DNA of 64,000 nucleotides. Source: Amia ocellicauda (lineage: Eukaryota; Chordata; Actinopteri; Amiiformes; Amiidae). The stretch spans positions 1,934,300 to 1,998,299 of the forward strand of contig NC_089852.1 of assembly GCF_036373705.1 (NCBI RefSeq), read 5' to 3'. Numbering within the stretch: the first letter of the stretch is position 1; every line of letters starts with the position of its first letter. The position numbers were made by a program, and so were the translations under genes. The notes under the pieces are model-generated. The model searched no databases and was not told where the DNA came from. It saw nothing but the letters and a program-made list of their open reading frames with translations. Positions 1-12,390 of this stretch are shown here, in pieces.

Positions 1-719
1 TGGGCAGCAGCGGAAACACAAAGTCCTCTGGCATCCGCAGTGAGCAGTCCTGCGCCATGCACGAGATACCTGCGGACACACGGACACGGTCAGACACACA
101 CACAGTCCTGAGCCATACACGAGGTCCCCAAGAGACAGACACTGCGTCACTCACCGACTCCCACGCCATCCTTCACGAGGACGGTGCAGTGCTGCTCCCA
201 GCATGCCTTGCAGAAGGAGTGCTGGCAGGGCAGAGCAAGCAGGGAGTCCTTCCTGACCAGCTGCAGACACACACCGCACTGCAGAGACTGGGGCGGGACC
301 TGCAGAGACAGACAGCGTTATGCACAATACACGCACACTGCAGACTCCATTACACACTGCAGAGACTGGGGCGGGGAGAGGGAGAGAGGGAGATACTCAC
401 AGCTTTACAGGTGCTGGGTTGAACTCTGGCCTCAAACAGGACCTGAGACGAATTCACTTTAAACCTGAAAACAGACGAACACACACAGGTGTCACACACG
501 GGTCAATATAGTATCATTATTAATACACTGTATTTGTTCTGGATGTGTGTGAGTGTGTGAGCACTGCAAACTAAATGGGGGAGGTTACAGAATGGAGGGG
601 TATGGCTTGTTAAATTACCTGGGCTAAGTTAGTTAACACGCTCTGGTCACAGTGTGTCACTCAGTCTGGTGCGTCTCTGGGCTTCTGTGTGTCAGTCTGT
701 CTGTCTGTTCGTAGTCCAG

Positions 720-769
<50 letters not shown>

Positions 770-2495
770 AGTCGGTCTCTCCATTCCTACCCTTCCAGTA
801 TTTCAGACACCTGCCAGTGGAAATGAACAAGCACCAACTTCGCCACAGCTGGCAGGACCTGGAGAGACAGAGAATAGGGGGCGAGAAAGAGAAAGAGAAA
901 GAGAGCAAATGTAAATAGTAAATAGTGCACAATTTGCACAGTAGTTATCATGTTCATTCTCTTCAAAACAACCAAGTGCAAGTTCACATACACTTAGCCT
1001 AGTATTTAAGTTATGGAATCTCCTTCAGCTATAAATAATTTGCATTAGTATCTGCTGGTCTCTGCTATACATATTTATTTTTTAAGGAATTACACATTAA
1101 TTCCTCTGCAATTATATTACCCATACCCAAGAACTACGAATGGTCTTTGACTTCTCTTTCATGTCATCAATACTCAAATATATACATCAAAAGACTTATT
1201 TATATATCAATTAGCTATATTGAGTAATCTAATCATTGTACACCAAAACAATACACGAGTAGGCTAACTTACTATACTTTATAGCATGAACACGTCAGAA
1301 ACACTAGCCCCATTTCTGAGCACCGCACGACGTTAAGTGCAGCGCTCAAGGGTGTGGTTACACAAACATCCGTTTAACAAGTGTGACTCCACTCTCCATA
1401 TTGTTTTTATTCCACTGGTAGGCTATACCTACAATATGATACATTATTAGGCTACATATGCCTACAGGTGAAACACATGGCTAGACTGCCAGCTGTGGCA
1501 ACTGGCTCTCTCCATCACTAGTTATATCCTGAAGTTAGTTCATTAAATCAGATTGCTGATTTTTTATGACAGTAATTAGCAAACTTAGCTGAATTACATT
1601 AAATAAATTCAAGCACTTTCACAACTTTGAAAATACCACATTAAAATTCAAGCATTTTCAAGGATTTCAAGCACCTGTATGAACCCTGAGAGAGAGAAAT
1701 TGGGGAGAGAGGGTGAGGGGAATATAAAGAACGATTTATTATTGATCATTATTTAACATCAACTATTTCTCCAGAGGATGTACCAGATGGGGACCTGCAC
1801 ATGTCAACACAACATATCTGAATGACACGCACTGACCGACCGTCTATCCGACACACACACACACACTATATTACAGCGAGCTGTCAGCCCCACAGTATTT
1901 GCGTCAGTGCTGTGGTTCTAAAGGAGAGTGCCCAGTTTTGGAGCTTAAAATAAACAAGCAGGTGGCGGACAGACAAACAGACGGACCTCAGTAAAGGGTA
2001 CAGTTCAGCCTCTCTCTCTATATCTCTGTCAGCCTGACACAGCGATACCCCGATATACCCAGTCAGTAAAAAAAATTGTCACCCTTCCCTCATCTGCCCT
2101 TTCCTCCAGCCTCTTCTTCTCTGATTTCCCTCCCATGGTCTCCTTTCCTCTCCCTCCCTCCATTCCACCTCCCTCCCCTCCAACCTGCCACTGCCCTTCC
2201 CCCTCACTCCTCCCTCTCTGACCTTCAAAGCCGCAGCCACTGTGTTGACCTCCTCGGCCAGCACCCTCTGGCTCTCTCGGTAGGTGAGGCAGGTGAACAG
2301 GTACTCCTCCGGGTCAAAGGCGTCCGCACCCTGCTGCTCCACATCGCTGGCCACGCCCTCGTAGTAATCGGCGATGTCGCCCGCCTCCTCCTCCTCCTCC
2401 TCTTCCTCCCCGCCCTCGTCGTCATCTTCCTCGGAATTGGCGCCGAAGTCTTCCTCGTTGCTGTCAGAGGCCTGGCTGTTCATGTCCACGGACAT
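1..2495 (-). CDS. ARIH2: ARIH2 (ariadne RBR E3 ubiquitin ligase 2), first five coding exons, cut by the window edge
   Basis: RING-between-RING ubiquitin ligase that in other vertebrates works with neddylated cullin-5 complexes. Coding exons read on the minus strand: 2495-2223, 858-791, 464-401, 299-155 and 69-1 (continues off the window). Joined phases are consistent at every junction. The N-terminus starts [20 protein letters not shown] and is followed by an acidic stretch, then [19 protein letters not shown], which is diagnostic for ARIH2. Exon 2 gives [15 protein letters not shown]. Exons 4-5 give the start of RING1 ([24 protein letters not shown]). About 206 residues are visible; RING1 is incomplete and the IBR and RING2 domains lie outside. 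The exon 1 donor is GTCAGA, a non-optimal but GT-type site. The acceptor at 300/299 was chosen over one 21 bp downstream because it restores the VPPQSLQC segment seen in relatives. Identification is firm; exact splice points are inferred by eye. Confidence 0.93.
721..769. repeat. (GT)n microsatellite
   Basis: Almost perfect GT dinucleotide run inside an ARIH2 intron, just downstream (in the transcribed sense) of coding exon 2. Confidence 0.95.
1627..1688 (-). repeat. Terminus of a hAT-like nonautonomous DNA element
   Basis: On the minus strand the segment begins CAGGGTTCATACAGGTGCTT and continues with TTGAAATCCTTGAAAATG, resembling a terminal sequence common in fish hAT-type elements. No second inverted terminus was found nearby, so this is probably a fragment. 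The rest of the intron (859-2222) is AT-rich with no other recognisable gene content. Confidence 0.35.
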
Positions 2496-3439
2496 CCCTT
2501 GCTGCTACTTACTGCACACACACAGGGCGGACTACAGCACCCCCCACACACACACACGCGCGCACACGCACGCACACAACCCCGGGGCACGAGGGACTAC
2601 AGCTCCCAGCAGCCTCGGAGTCTCAGCAGCAGCAGCAGCGGAAGAAGCAGAAGAAGTCCCACCCCCCGTCACTCATTGGGGAGATCTGTGGTGTTTGAGT
2701 CACTGGAGAAAGAACTGGGAGGGGGGAGAGAGAATATTCAATATTTTACACACACAACAATATTTCCACTTGATAACTTAGTAGTTTCGCATATGCTGGG
2801 GTAGAAGAAATAAAGGTGGAGTTAAATCTATACTTTTATCTTACACACAATCCCTCACACAATCACATACAAGCTCTTCTGCTTCTGTGGTAACTGTGAC
2901 ATTATACCACACTGACACACACACACAGTAGCGAGGGTGAGTCAGCCAGCACACAGGAAGTGGGACACAAATCAGGAAACACACGCCACAGAGGGGGGGT
3001 TAGAGGTTAATATCACAAATAAAAACAACAAGGAACAAACCACAAAAAACAAGAACTATACACGTGTCAAAACCAAGTGGCAAGAAAATGATAAATTATA
3101 ACCACACACACACCATCACACCCATTAGAACAAGCAGGCTGCAGTCGACACAAAGCCCACTGGATCGAAACCCACGACTTTCTGACTGACCACCCCCTTC
3201 CAGCTGGAGACGAGGAGGAGGAGGAAGAAGAAGACAACAGGAGCAGTGACAATGTAAACATTACTATCCAACTGGCCGCTGTCCTCTGCCCCGGGTAGGT
3301 ACGTCCACAGGTGGGCAGCTCCACCAGGACAGTGCTGGGCGGCGTGTGCGCCAGTCACCGTCACTCGCCAAACATGTGGTCAAACATGATCATTACATGC
3401 TTCCAATACAGCACTGTCCACAGACTGAGCCCTTCTTGC

Positions 3440-3690
3440 CGCAATATTTTTATTAATACATTACTACTACATTTCTTAGCAGACACCCTTGTCCATGGCG
3501 ACTTACAATTGTTACAATATATCACTTTATTCTTATATACAGCTCCCATCTTTTACTGGAACATTCTGGATAATGTGCCTTGCTCAAGGGTACAACAACA
3601 GTGTCCCCCACCTGGGACTGAACCCATGACCCCCCACCCCAGAAACTGAGCACTGACCACTACTGCACACTGCTGCGATCCTCCATCCCT
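3440..3690 (+). repeat. Dispersed fish repeat (SINE or DNA-element fragment)
   Basis: Carries the familiar fish-repeat landmarks in order: TTAGCAGACACCCTTGTCCA, GGCGACTTACAA, a GCCTTGCTCAAGGGTACAAC box, and CACCTGGGACTGAACCCATG. The same core (GGCAGACGCCCTTATCC-like) recurs degenerately at 18,690-18,720, 41,805-41,935 and near 63,465. The family class is not certain. It lies in ARIH2 intron 1. Confidence 0.5.
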
Positions 3691-4379
3691 TACCGCTACT
3701 CTGAGTTAACATCTCTTTTTATAAGGATTAAAAAGAAACCTGCAAACCATTGATGTGTGTGTTTTGTATTGTGCTATCGTTATTATTTTCTACCACTGGG
3801 TCCTTGTTTTAAATCTTTTAGTACAAGAAGGCTGTTCAACTTCAAGTAGCAGATGTCATGAGGTTTGTTTTGCTATGGGCTGGTCTTTTGATGTGCAAAA
3901 ACACTTTGATGCATCTGCTCAATGCAATAATACACAATATCTATCAGGCTACTGGATTTTCTAACAACATGAGGTCATCTTAATTTAATTCTGGGGGGTG
4001 GGGGGGGGTCTACTTCAGAGGAGAAACACGCTTTTTAAAACTGTCTTCTGCGCACGTTTATATGCACGGTACTTTCATTACAAACGCACAAAGTACTTGC
4101 GAGATATTTTCAATACTACTACTATGCCATCCTCCCTGCCCCCCTGTCAGAGCCAGTTAATGTCTGGACCACCCTGTCCTGAAACAAAGAGCAGCGCAAA
4201 CGAGGAGATCTTGACACCTAATCCAATTAGAGAGGCGCACTGCACAGCCACCCAGCTTCTCTCTCGCCCTGGAGGATCTGGGATCGATAGGACAAACACA
4301 CGGGCACGTTTTCAGAAACACAGATTTGGATCAAAGCCTTGTAGACTTTAATCGAGCGGGTTCTTATTGAACCGTTTTC

Positions 4380-5335
4380 TTCCCGTTCAGTTGCTTTGAA
4401 GGGAACCGGTCGTTACTAATGGGAGCGGACCGCAGGGAGACACACAGACGGGCGACCAAAACAAAGCCCCGCACACCGCAAAAATACGCGACGAGCCGAC
4501 ACGACAGCAGACGCGCTACCCGTGAGCCGACGGGGCTCCTCGGACAAACACGGTGCCGCCGCAGTTCGTGTTTCAGCCCATTGTGACACTATTGTCGAGC
4601 GCTTTGCTGCTGCTGTTATCGGACCGAGGGCCGTCCTGGCTCCGGCAGTCCGTCAGCGGGAACAGGCTGTGCTGTGGCCGTGTCTCGCATTCCGGCCACG
4701 GCTATTTATAGAGCTGATGCCCGGCGACAGGTCGGCAGGGGGAGAGGTGGACAGAGAGCGAGGGAGGGCTGATGGAGAAGATGTAGCGAGAGGACCGGGG
4801 GCCACACAGCGCTTTGTTCAAATTTCAAACACATTTTCAAAATATATTTAAACGTCAACCATTTGACAGTATCTTTAATACATTAAAATGTATAACACGA
4901 CCCCCCAGCCCCAACACACACCCATCGTCTGTAACCCCACCCCAAGATCATCCCCCGCCGAGTATTGTCTGCACCCCCCCTCCTCCATCCGCTAATCCGA
5001 GCCCCTTCACACCGTCTCCCCCCGCAAAACACGGGCGCTTCCCCGCAATCGAGCCCGGGGTTTGACATGTAAACAAGGCCGCACGGAGCTCATCGCCATC
5101 CTCCTCGGCTTCCCCCCCGCGTCTCACATCCCACCCCGGGGAGGCCTGGCGCCCCCGCCCGCAGGCTCCGGCTCACTCACCGCTGGGGGGCCGTTTCTGA
5201 CCGCCTGGTCGTACGCACTCCGGCCCGCGTCCAGAGTCTGCGGTTCGGATCGGTTCTGCTACCCGACCTGCAGCAAAAGGGAACACAGGAAACACAAGGG
5301 AAGTCGTCCGCTTGCGTCACTTCCTGCTCAAGATG
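4380..5335 (-). promoter_or_regulatory. ARIH2: CpG-rich promoter and probable noncoding first exon of ARIH2
   Basis: This GC- and CpG-rich block lies upstream of the ARIH2 start codon. On the minus strand a strong splice donor (CAGCG|GTGAGTG) sits at 5181/5180, so a noncoding exon probably runs from about 5320 to 5181 and splices to the ATG exon near 2513. Upstream of it are an ETS-like GGAAGTGACG element (around 5316-5325) and a GGCGGGGCC GC box near 5360-5372. The island extends further (4380-4850) inside the presumed intron 1. The transcription start is inferred, not seen. Confidence 0.6.
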
Positions 5336-6039
5336 GAAGGGGAGGGGCAGTCCCTGGCGGTGGGCGGGGCCTGGTATATTTAATCCCTTGGAAGAATTAT
5401 ATTTATGTGGTGTAATCATAGGATTGTATGCATGTATGTAAGTGAAGTCAGAATTACAGCTAGGGTGACCCCCGAGTTAGGGTCAGGGCATCAGGTGCAC
5501 ACAGCAGATGGAAGGATATGTGTTGGAGGTTTGGGGCTGGAGTTAAGGTTAGGAAGAGGGTCATAGAGAGGTGCAGTCAGGGTTGGCATTCGCTTGAGAC
5601 ATGGTTGTTTTAGGAGAGCTGCAGCCCACAGCGTCCAGCTCCAGCCAGCTGTTGAAAGCAGCTGACCCAGAAGGGCAGCATGTTTAAGAGTGTGACGCTA
5701 AGCGGCTTTATGCATTTAAGCCAGTCTCTACCTGGGCTGAGGGAGACGGTGTCTATATTTAATACATTAGGCATCTCATAGCTAAGAGGTTTAGCACAGC
5801 TGACCCCTGGGCAGTGCCGAGAGAGGGAGAGGGGGGGCCCTGCCTGTGTGTCCTCAGGACCCCCGGGTCAGCCTCACTGTCCCTGTCAAACTCACCCTGT
5901 CGCCCTCTAATGCTGCTCCTCTCGCCCTCGGGTTCACTCTTATTGTCTCACTCTCGCTCACTCTCATTGAGATTCCACTTTTTTCTGGAGATTCCAGTTT
6001 TGTATATATATGTATATAAAGTTGAATTAATCATGTGTG

Positions 6040-6375
6040 CAGTATACAGTGTTTATTTGTGTTTGTGCTGCTTGCAGTGTGTGTGTATTTGTGCTGTTCA
6101 GAGTGTGTGTGTGTGTGTGTTTATGCAGCTTGCAGGGTGTGTGTGCGTGTCTGTGTTTATACAGCTTGCGGTATGTATTTTTTGTGCTGTTCACAGTGTG
6201 TGTGTATTTGTACTGTTCAGAGTGTGTGTGTGTGTGTGTCCCCGTGTTTATGCAGCTTGCAGTATGTGTTTGTGCTGTTCACAGTGTGTGTGTGTGTTTA
6301 TGCAGCTTGCAGTGTCTGTGTTTATGCTCTTCACAGTGTTTGTGTGTTTATGCAGCTTGCAGTGTGTGTGTGTGA
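6040..6375. repeat. Degenerate GT-rich minisatellite with a TTATGCAGCTTGCAG core
   Basis: GT runs alternate with two recurring cores, TTTATGCAGCTTGCAG (at least five copies) and TGCTGTTCACAG or TACTGTTCAGAG. Apparent reading frames here are long only because GTGTGT repeats encode Cys/Val without stops. The interval between the ARIH2 promoter and the GDI 3' end (about 5,340-6,715) shows no gene otherwise. Confidence 0.8.
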
Positions 6376-6733
6376 GTGTATGAATCCTGCCCCAATTCTG
6401 AGCGCCCTTCCTCTAATCTGGTGCGGGGCTGACACAGCTCCTCACAGTTAATCGCCAGGGCGGGCTGCACCGGTGTGCAGACTGACCGCCGCTACACACA
6501 CAGGGACTGCAGGGTCAGGGCTGGAAGTTAATCTCCCTCTCCCTTCCTCCCCCTCTCTCTTTCATTCTATTATTCTCTCTCAGTCTGTTATTCTCAAACA
6601 CAAACACAATTCACTCACATACAGACACCACACAATCACACACATGCAAGAAAACACACAATTACACACACAGACACAAAAGCGCAAGACAATGAAAGGA
6701 GATCAGTGAGTCAGATCGCCTCTCCAAACCCAC

Positions 6734-6739
6734 TTTATT
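6734..6739 (-). terminator. Candidate poly(A) signal of the GDI gene
   Basis: AATAAA on the minus strand, about 350 bases beyond the GDI stop codon at 7091, giving a plausible short 3' UTR. It is the first clean hexamer after the stop. Confidence 0.5.
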
Positions 6740-7090
6740 GGGAGTCTAGTCCTACAGTACACACTGAGACTACCGAGGGCAGGGCTAGCACACATCCCGA
6801 AAACACAGCCTGAAGCTCACTGGTCAGCTGACACCAGGGCAAAGTCACACATCAGCCAATGAGCTGGCAAGCAGGGAATGCTAAGGAGTTACTTGTCGGT
6901 TTTTGTCTGTGTGTCTGTCCTTGTGTCACTCTATCAGTCAAATGCTCGTTTGTTTCATCAATCAGTCACTCAGTTGTTTCCGTGGATTTGTCTCTGGGTC
7001 TTCAGTCTATTATTCAGTGCGTCTGTGTGTATCTCTCTCGGTCTGTGTCAGTCAGTCAAAAGTCCGTCTGTGTCTCTGTGTGTCAGTGCG

Positions 7091-9621
7091 TCAGTCCTCG
7101 CAGACAACACAGTGCTCTCTGTGCAGGTTGCTGAAGTTGAACTCTGACCCCATCATGCGCAGGTACATGTCCTTGATGTCATCACACTCTGCCTCGAAGT
7201 GCGTGGCGGCGTCATAGGAGCGAGAGATGAAGACCTACAGAGAGTAGGAGAGGGAAGGAGGGAAAGAGAGAAAGCAAGAGGGGGAGGGTAAGGAAAGAGA
7301 TGGAGAAAGAGGATGTGGAAGAATTAGTTAACCTTTCCCCTAATTGTCAAGCTCCTCCCGTAGTTACAGCCCCTCCCCAGGTTACCTGACTCTGCCTCCC
7401 GTCGTCTTTCGGGATGAGCAGGTTGGTAATGGAGACAAACCTGTGGACCGATCACAAAAGATTATCAGGTGTGCAGCAACAGCAATGGTCCAGCCCAGTG
7501 TCCAACCCTATTGTCCAGCCCAGTGTCCACCCTGGCGCCACTTACTTCTGCAGGATGGGCTCCAGCAGATCCAGCCCCGGCTGCACCTCCTTCTCGGGGG
7601 TGCTGGTCTCCACGGTGGTGCTCACCATGGCAATGTACTTCCCCTCTGCTGCCACATTGTGGGCATAGGACACCATACACACATAGATATCTGAGAGAGA
7701 CAGCAGGGGGGAGAGAGACAAGGAGCGGAACAGAGAGAGAGACCATAGGTTAAGAGAGATCTCATTGGGAGAAGTTAAAATTCACATCTCTCAGTGTTGA
7801 CTTCCTGTCGAGATGGACAACCTGACTTCCTGTGCAGCTGGGCCTGGGGGATGATGATCTGGCAGGAGCTGGCGTCTTGCGTGTTTCTGATTGGATGGTT
7901 GAGGATGCAGATGACCCTGATGACCCGGCCCACCTTCCTCACTTTGTTGGGGACATAGCTGGGGTCACAGATCAGCTGCTTACAGCGCACAAACTGCAGG
8001 GATCGACAGAGGGAGAGAGTGACCTGGGGCTGACCACACAGGCAGGGTCGTGACAGTCAGCTGCCCAGTCTCTCTCACCCCTTCCCCCTTTCCCATCCTC
8101 CCTCCCTTGCTTCCTATCTAACCCTCTGTCCCACCCACCACCTTCATCTCCCTCCCTCCCTCCCTGCCATCTCTCTTCCTCTCACCTGTCCGTGTGACCT
8201 GACTCCCACCACTTTCCCGTTCTCCATCACTATCTCATCCACTGGCCGGTTCAGCATGTAGGTCCCTCCATATACAGCACTGAGCCTGGAGGTAGAGAGA
8301 AAAGAGAGACAGAATAAGAGAGAAGAGAAAGGGAGTGAGATAGAGAGGGAGAGGAGGAGAAGTAGGAAGAAGTGGAGGTCAGTGGTCAGTATAGCCTATT
8401 CTCTCAGGTAGAGAGATGTAGAGAGTGGAGGCGGGGGCAGGTTAGGGTTTGCAGGAGTTGTGTTAGTCTGAGGGTGTCAGTGGGTGTGGGGGTGCCTGCC
8501 CTACCTGGCAAATCCCTGGGGCAGCTCCCCCAAGCCATAGATGGGGTACAGGTACGGGCTGTGGCTGTATCTCTCCAGGGACTCACAGTACAGCTTCATC
8601 CGGGAGATGGTCTCAATGTAGGGCCTGTCCAGGTAACTGCAGACCCACAGTGAGACAGAGAGTGAGACAGAGACACAGAGTTTGAGACAGAGTGAGACAG
8701 AGACACACAGTAAGATAGTGAGACAGAGACACAGCGAGACAGACATTTGGAAACAGAGTGAGACAGTGCTGTGTTGTGTCACCGTGCTGTCAGAGACACC
8801 GCAGCACCCCCCCACCTTCCCAGTGGCGGCGGGTGGTACTGACTCATCGTTGTGGTGCAGCGCGAGGGCGTGGCCAGTGAACTCAATGACGTCGGGCCCC
8901 AGGTCGAACTTGCGAAAGAGGTCCCGCGCAGAGGCGTGGGGGGTCAGGTCCTGGTGGGTACGCAGGTCGCCCTCCTCAAACTGCTGGACGAACTGAAGCA
9001 GCTTGCGGAAACGGCGCTTGTCAAACATACCCATCAGGTCTGGACATGGGGACGGGGACAGGGACACAGAGAGACAGACACGGACAGGCACAGGGAAAGG
9101 GATACACAGAACAGTTAGTGTGTCAGTCAGTCAGTGTGAGTGTGTGTGAGAGAGTGAGAGTGAGAGGGTGAGCTATACCTGACCCCAGAGCCTCGGCCTC
9201 AGTAGCCGGCACCTTGTGGACCCGGCCGGCCCGGCTGACGAAGCTGCCCTGCACCACCTTGAAGTCCAGGTACCGCGTCACCTGTGTGTACAGCAGCATC
9301 TTCACCAGCTGGCCTGCAACACACACACTGCCCAATTACTACACAACTACTCCACTCACAGCTACACTACCACACAACTGCACAGCTCAAACACGCATTT
9401 CAAAAATAATAACGACAACGACAGGCTGCCACAAACTACACAACAAAAACAACAATACTTAAACTCACAGCTAAAACTACACAACACAGCGCTGCACACA
9501 GGGTCATGTGACCGTGAGGCTCGTACCATTGGCCATGAGAAATTTGGGGATGAGGTCAACATTCCACTCCCTCCCCCGACCCAGAGACTTGGGGGGGCCA
9601 GAGAAGTTAAACCTGCTGTAC

Positions 9622-9694
<73 letters not shown>

Positions 9695-10553
9695 CTCTAG
9701 CCCATTGACATAAATCATAACATGGTGTTATTGTTAATTGTTATGAACTGTTATGAACTAACACTATATACTGAATATATATATACACACACACAGACAC
9801 TATATACTGTATATATATATGTACACACACTCTTTTGTGGGAGGAAGTGAGAGGGGGGGAGATAGAGAAGAGTTCGTATCACAAGATGGAGGACTGACAC
9901 AGAGGCAGTGGGGGGTGAGGGGGACAGAGACAGAGGGATGGAGAGATGGGGGCAGGATGGAGGGAGAGGCTGACCTGCTCCAAGGGAGAGATGGAGGCAC
10001 TCTCTCCTCCGTAGTAAGGGTTCCTGTCGATGTGCAGAACCTTCCTCCCATTGACTGACATGATACCCGACAGAACACACTCCTGTCAGAGAGAGACGGA
10101 GAGAGAGAGGGTGAGAGTATTTGTATTTAATGTCAGCTAAGCCTTAATTATATCCTGCTGTCTGTGGTTCCCAGTGACCAGTTCACACCCATCCATTGTG
10201 GATGAGTGGTGTAGAATGAGTCAGACCACTGCCAAGATAAAGTACACAAAGGTGGGGGTTTATTGAGGTGCCAACAGATTAACTCTGTTGAAGGAGACAA
10301 AAAAGCAACACAAATAAAAACAAAGACAAAATAACGTATTTCTACAAAAACGTAAACCATAAACTCCCAATCAAATGAGCAGGAATTTCAATTCACAGGA
10401 ATCACTGGCAGAATTGACCACGATTGCAGTGCCATCACATGAAGGCTCATCCACATTCTACCCACTTCATCACAGCCCCCTTGAGCCAGTTCTCTCTCTC
10501 CCTCTCACCTTGAGTCCTGTCCCCAGCACGATGACCTCGTACTCTTCCTCCAT
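7091..10553 (-). CDS. Rab GDP-dissociation inhibitor (GDI family), complete, 11 exons
   Basis: GDI proteins extract GDP-bound, prenylated Rab GTPases from membranes and recycle them through the cytosol. Exons on the minus strand: 10553-10509, 10082-9975, 9623-9527, 9313-9179, 9039-8844, 8636-8505, 8285-8186, 7993-7822, 7690-7546, 7440-7386, 7234-7091. They sum to 1,329 bases, 442 residues plus stop, close to GDI1/GDI2 (about 445-447). Visible signatures: N-terminal [20 protein letters not shown] (dinucleotide-fold SCR1), [68 protein letters not shown] and YGGTYMLN. All junctions use GT-AG and keep frame. It differs from both mammalian paralogs in many places, and the C-terminus ends HCVVCED rather than the usual acidic tail, so it may be a third GDI paralog; I therefore give no symbol. 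Intron 2 ends in a long CT microsatellite next to the acceptor. Confidence 0.95.
9626..9691. repeat. (GA)n microsatellite abutting the GDI exon 3 acceptor
   Basis: About 33 uninterrupted GA units on the plus strand; on the transcribed minus strand this is (CT)n running directly into the CAG acceptor of exon 3 at 9625-9624, so the microsatellite is the polypyrimidine tract. Confidence 0.95.
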
Positions 10554-10739
10554 CTTGTCTCACTTACAGCTCTCGCCCAACACAGTCAGCTTCTGGTTCT
10601 GGTTCCAAACGAGTTAAGTTTGGGCTGCAGGTCTCTGTGCCTCTGTGTCCCTGTGTCCCTGTGTCCCTGTGCACGGTTGTCTGTCCTACAGTGCAAGGTT
10701 GCAGTTCCACAGTCTCACAGGCAGAGTGGTGGCTGCGTC

Positions 10740-10862
10740 CTGTAGTGCTGTGCAGTGCAGAGCCTTAGTGCAGTGGAGTGCAGTAATGGTGTGCAGTGCA
10801 GTAATTGCTGTGTGGTGCAGTGCTGTAGTACAGAGCAGTGGGGTGCAGTGCAGTAATCAGCG
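10740..10862. repeat. Degenerate TGCAGTGCAGTAAT repeats upstream of the GDI start
   Basis: A GTGCAGTG-type motif recurs many times, with CAGTAAT punctuating three units. It begins about 190 bases upstream of the GDI ATG on the transcribed strand, so it may lie in the 5' UTR or promoter. No TATA box was recognised. The remainder of 10,554-11,220 holds no gene I can identify. Confidence 0.6.
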
Positions 10863-11224
10863 CGTCAGTGTGCAGGTAATCGTTTGAGTCCAGATTTCCC
10901 CAGGCAGCAGCTGGCTAATCCCGCTCTTAGCGTATGAATACGTGTATGAAGATACTGCTGTAGAGGGTCAGGGGGCCACGTGTTCCGCCCAGGTGCTACG
11001 TGCAGCATTTGGGGGGGGGGGCACTGTGCACTATTAGTCTGATTGGGAACCGACTCCACTTGCGCAGGGATACACTGCATTCCATGGGAGTGCTAGGGCA
11101 CCCTGCTCTATTAAGTCCCTATGATGCATTTAAGTCTATTTGATTGGCTGCCCCCCCGCCTTGGTCTTTTGTAATAAATGCTCCGAGAGGTGATTTATGA
11201 ACCTCAGGCACCACATGCATACAG

Positions 11225-11325
11225 TAAAGGGTCAGACAGCAAACCTGAGCGCAGAGTAAGAAGAGCTCCCTGCAATGCATGTGGACCTCAAAAGCACAAG
11301 GTTTTGGGTTCAAATCTAAGTGAGG
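11225..11325 (+). repeat. Possible tRNA-derived SINE-like segment
   Basis: Contains a GGTTTTGGGTTCAAATC stretch matching a Pol III B box (GGTTCAAATC) and, about 55 bases upstream, a weak A-box-like GAGCGCAGAGTAAG. No cloverleaf closes convincingly and no target duplication was found, so it is a weak call. Confidence 0.3.
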
Positions 11326-11944
11326 GAAGACATGGAAGTGGAATAAGAGAATGATAGGTTGTTATGTTATGAGTTTTTCACTGTAAATTCAAGAAACATA
11401 AATGTGTTCATTGTAAGGTTTAATTTTCTACTTTTTATTGAACTGATCAAGCTCCGATAACTACATGCCTGCAGCAGGACCCTATGGCTATTATTTCCAG
11501 GAGGTGCTGGGTACACTATGGTACACCTCCATTTCTTTTAAATATAGGTTTATTTATAATTTTTTTCCATTTGTTTGACAAGTGGTACACTGTTGGGTAG
11601 AGATACAGCAGTAACGTTAGGTAAAACAGTAAAGGGTCCGTACAGTACGTGTAAATACATGCATGTGTATCTGCCCACCTATACATGCATTCCATCATAC
11701 ATATCACTGCTCTTCTACATAAGTAAATTGTGAAAGTATCATCACATTGAACTCCAATAAAGTTTTGAAGTATCCCCGAAGGTGGCGATAATTTGTGACG
11801 GCTCCGAGTCCGTTGTGGGGTGCCAGGAGAGATAACCCTACCAAATCAGCGTAATATAGTGTGAATGTATGATAAATAAAACAAGTCATTCAAGGCTGAT
11901 TTTGATTTCAATGAAAAAGACAGAGAGAAGTGTAAAGTTCTTCG

Positions 11945-12390
11945 TGATGGGTTAGTGAACCCGGGTGCGGAGCGACAAGGCAGGTCAGGCTTGTAGGAGG
12001 TCACGGGCTGGTGAACAGTACAGTGTAGGCAAAGACAGGAATCATGGTCGTGAAACAGGCGTGGGGTCGTGGGATCAGGCAAACCACACTAACTAGGTAA
12101 TCCAAAGAATCCAAATCTGGCGATGGTCAGAGAGAGGATAAGAATGGTCAAAACACAGCGCTCACCGCTCAGCAATGCAAACTCCTAGAGAAGGCAAGAC
12201 TCCACAGAGAACAAAGCGAGACAAAGGGGTATATATACAGGAAGCAGGTGAAGCAAGGAAATTGACAGGTGTGCTAATGGATTATGGAACAAGGGGCAAT
12301 AATTTAATAATGAGGTGAAGAGGAATGAAAAAGATGGGAGATAACACTGAGGAAAACTGAGGCCTCTGGTGGTGAAATGCAGACATGACA
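11945..12390 (-). mobile_element. Gypsy-type LTR (3' LTR or solo)
   Basis: On the minus strand the element starts TGTCATGTCTGCATTTCACC and has ACCAGAGGCC shortly after, the same opening as the LTR at 17,186. A polypurine run, ATGAGGGGGGTTCC, lies immediately outside the start (12,391-12,404), as expected upstream of a 3' LTR. No coding sequence remains in the AT-rich flank to about 12,830. The 3' boundary is approximate. Confidence 0.55.

Noticed and set aside
2076-2804. A 242-residue plus-strand protein over the ARIH2 first exon
   Set aside because: Antisense of the acidic GAG/GAC-rich ARIH2 N-terminus; the minus-strand product is clearly ARIH2.
9626-9691. A CRISPR-like or tandem array
   Set aside because: Pure GA dinucleotide repeat without spacers; no CRISPR arrays exist in the window.
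11225-11325. An intact tRNA gene
   Set aside because: A B-box-like sequence exists, but acceptor and anticodon stems do not close; kept only as a weak SINE-like call.
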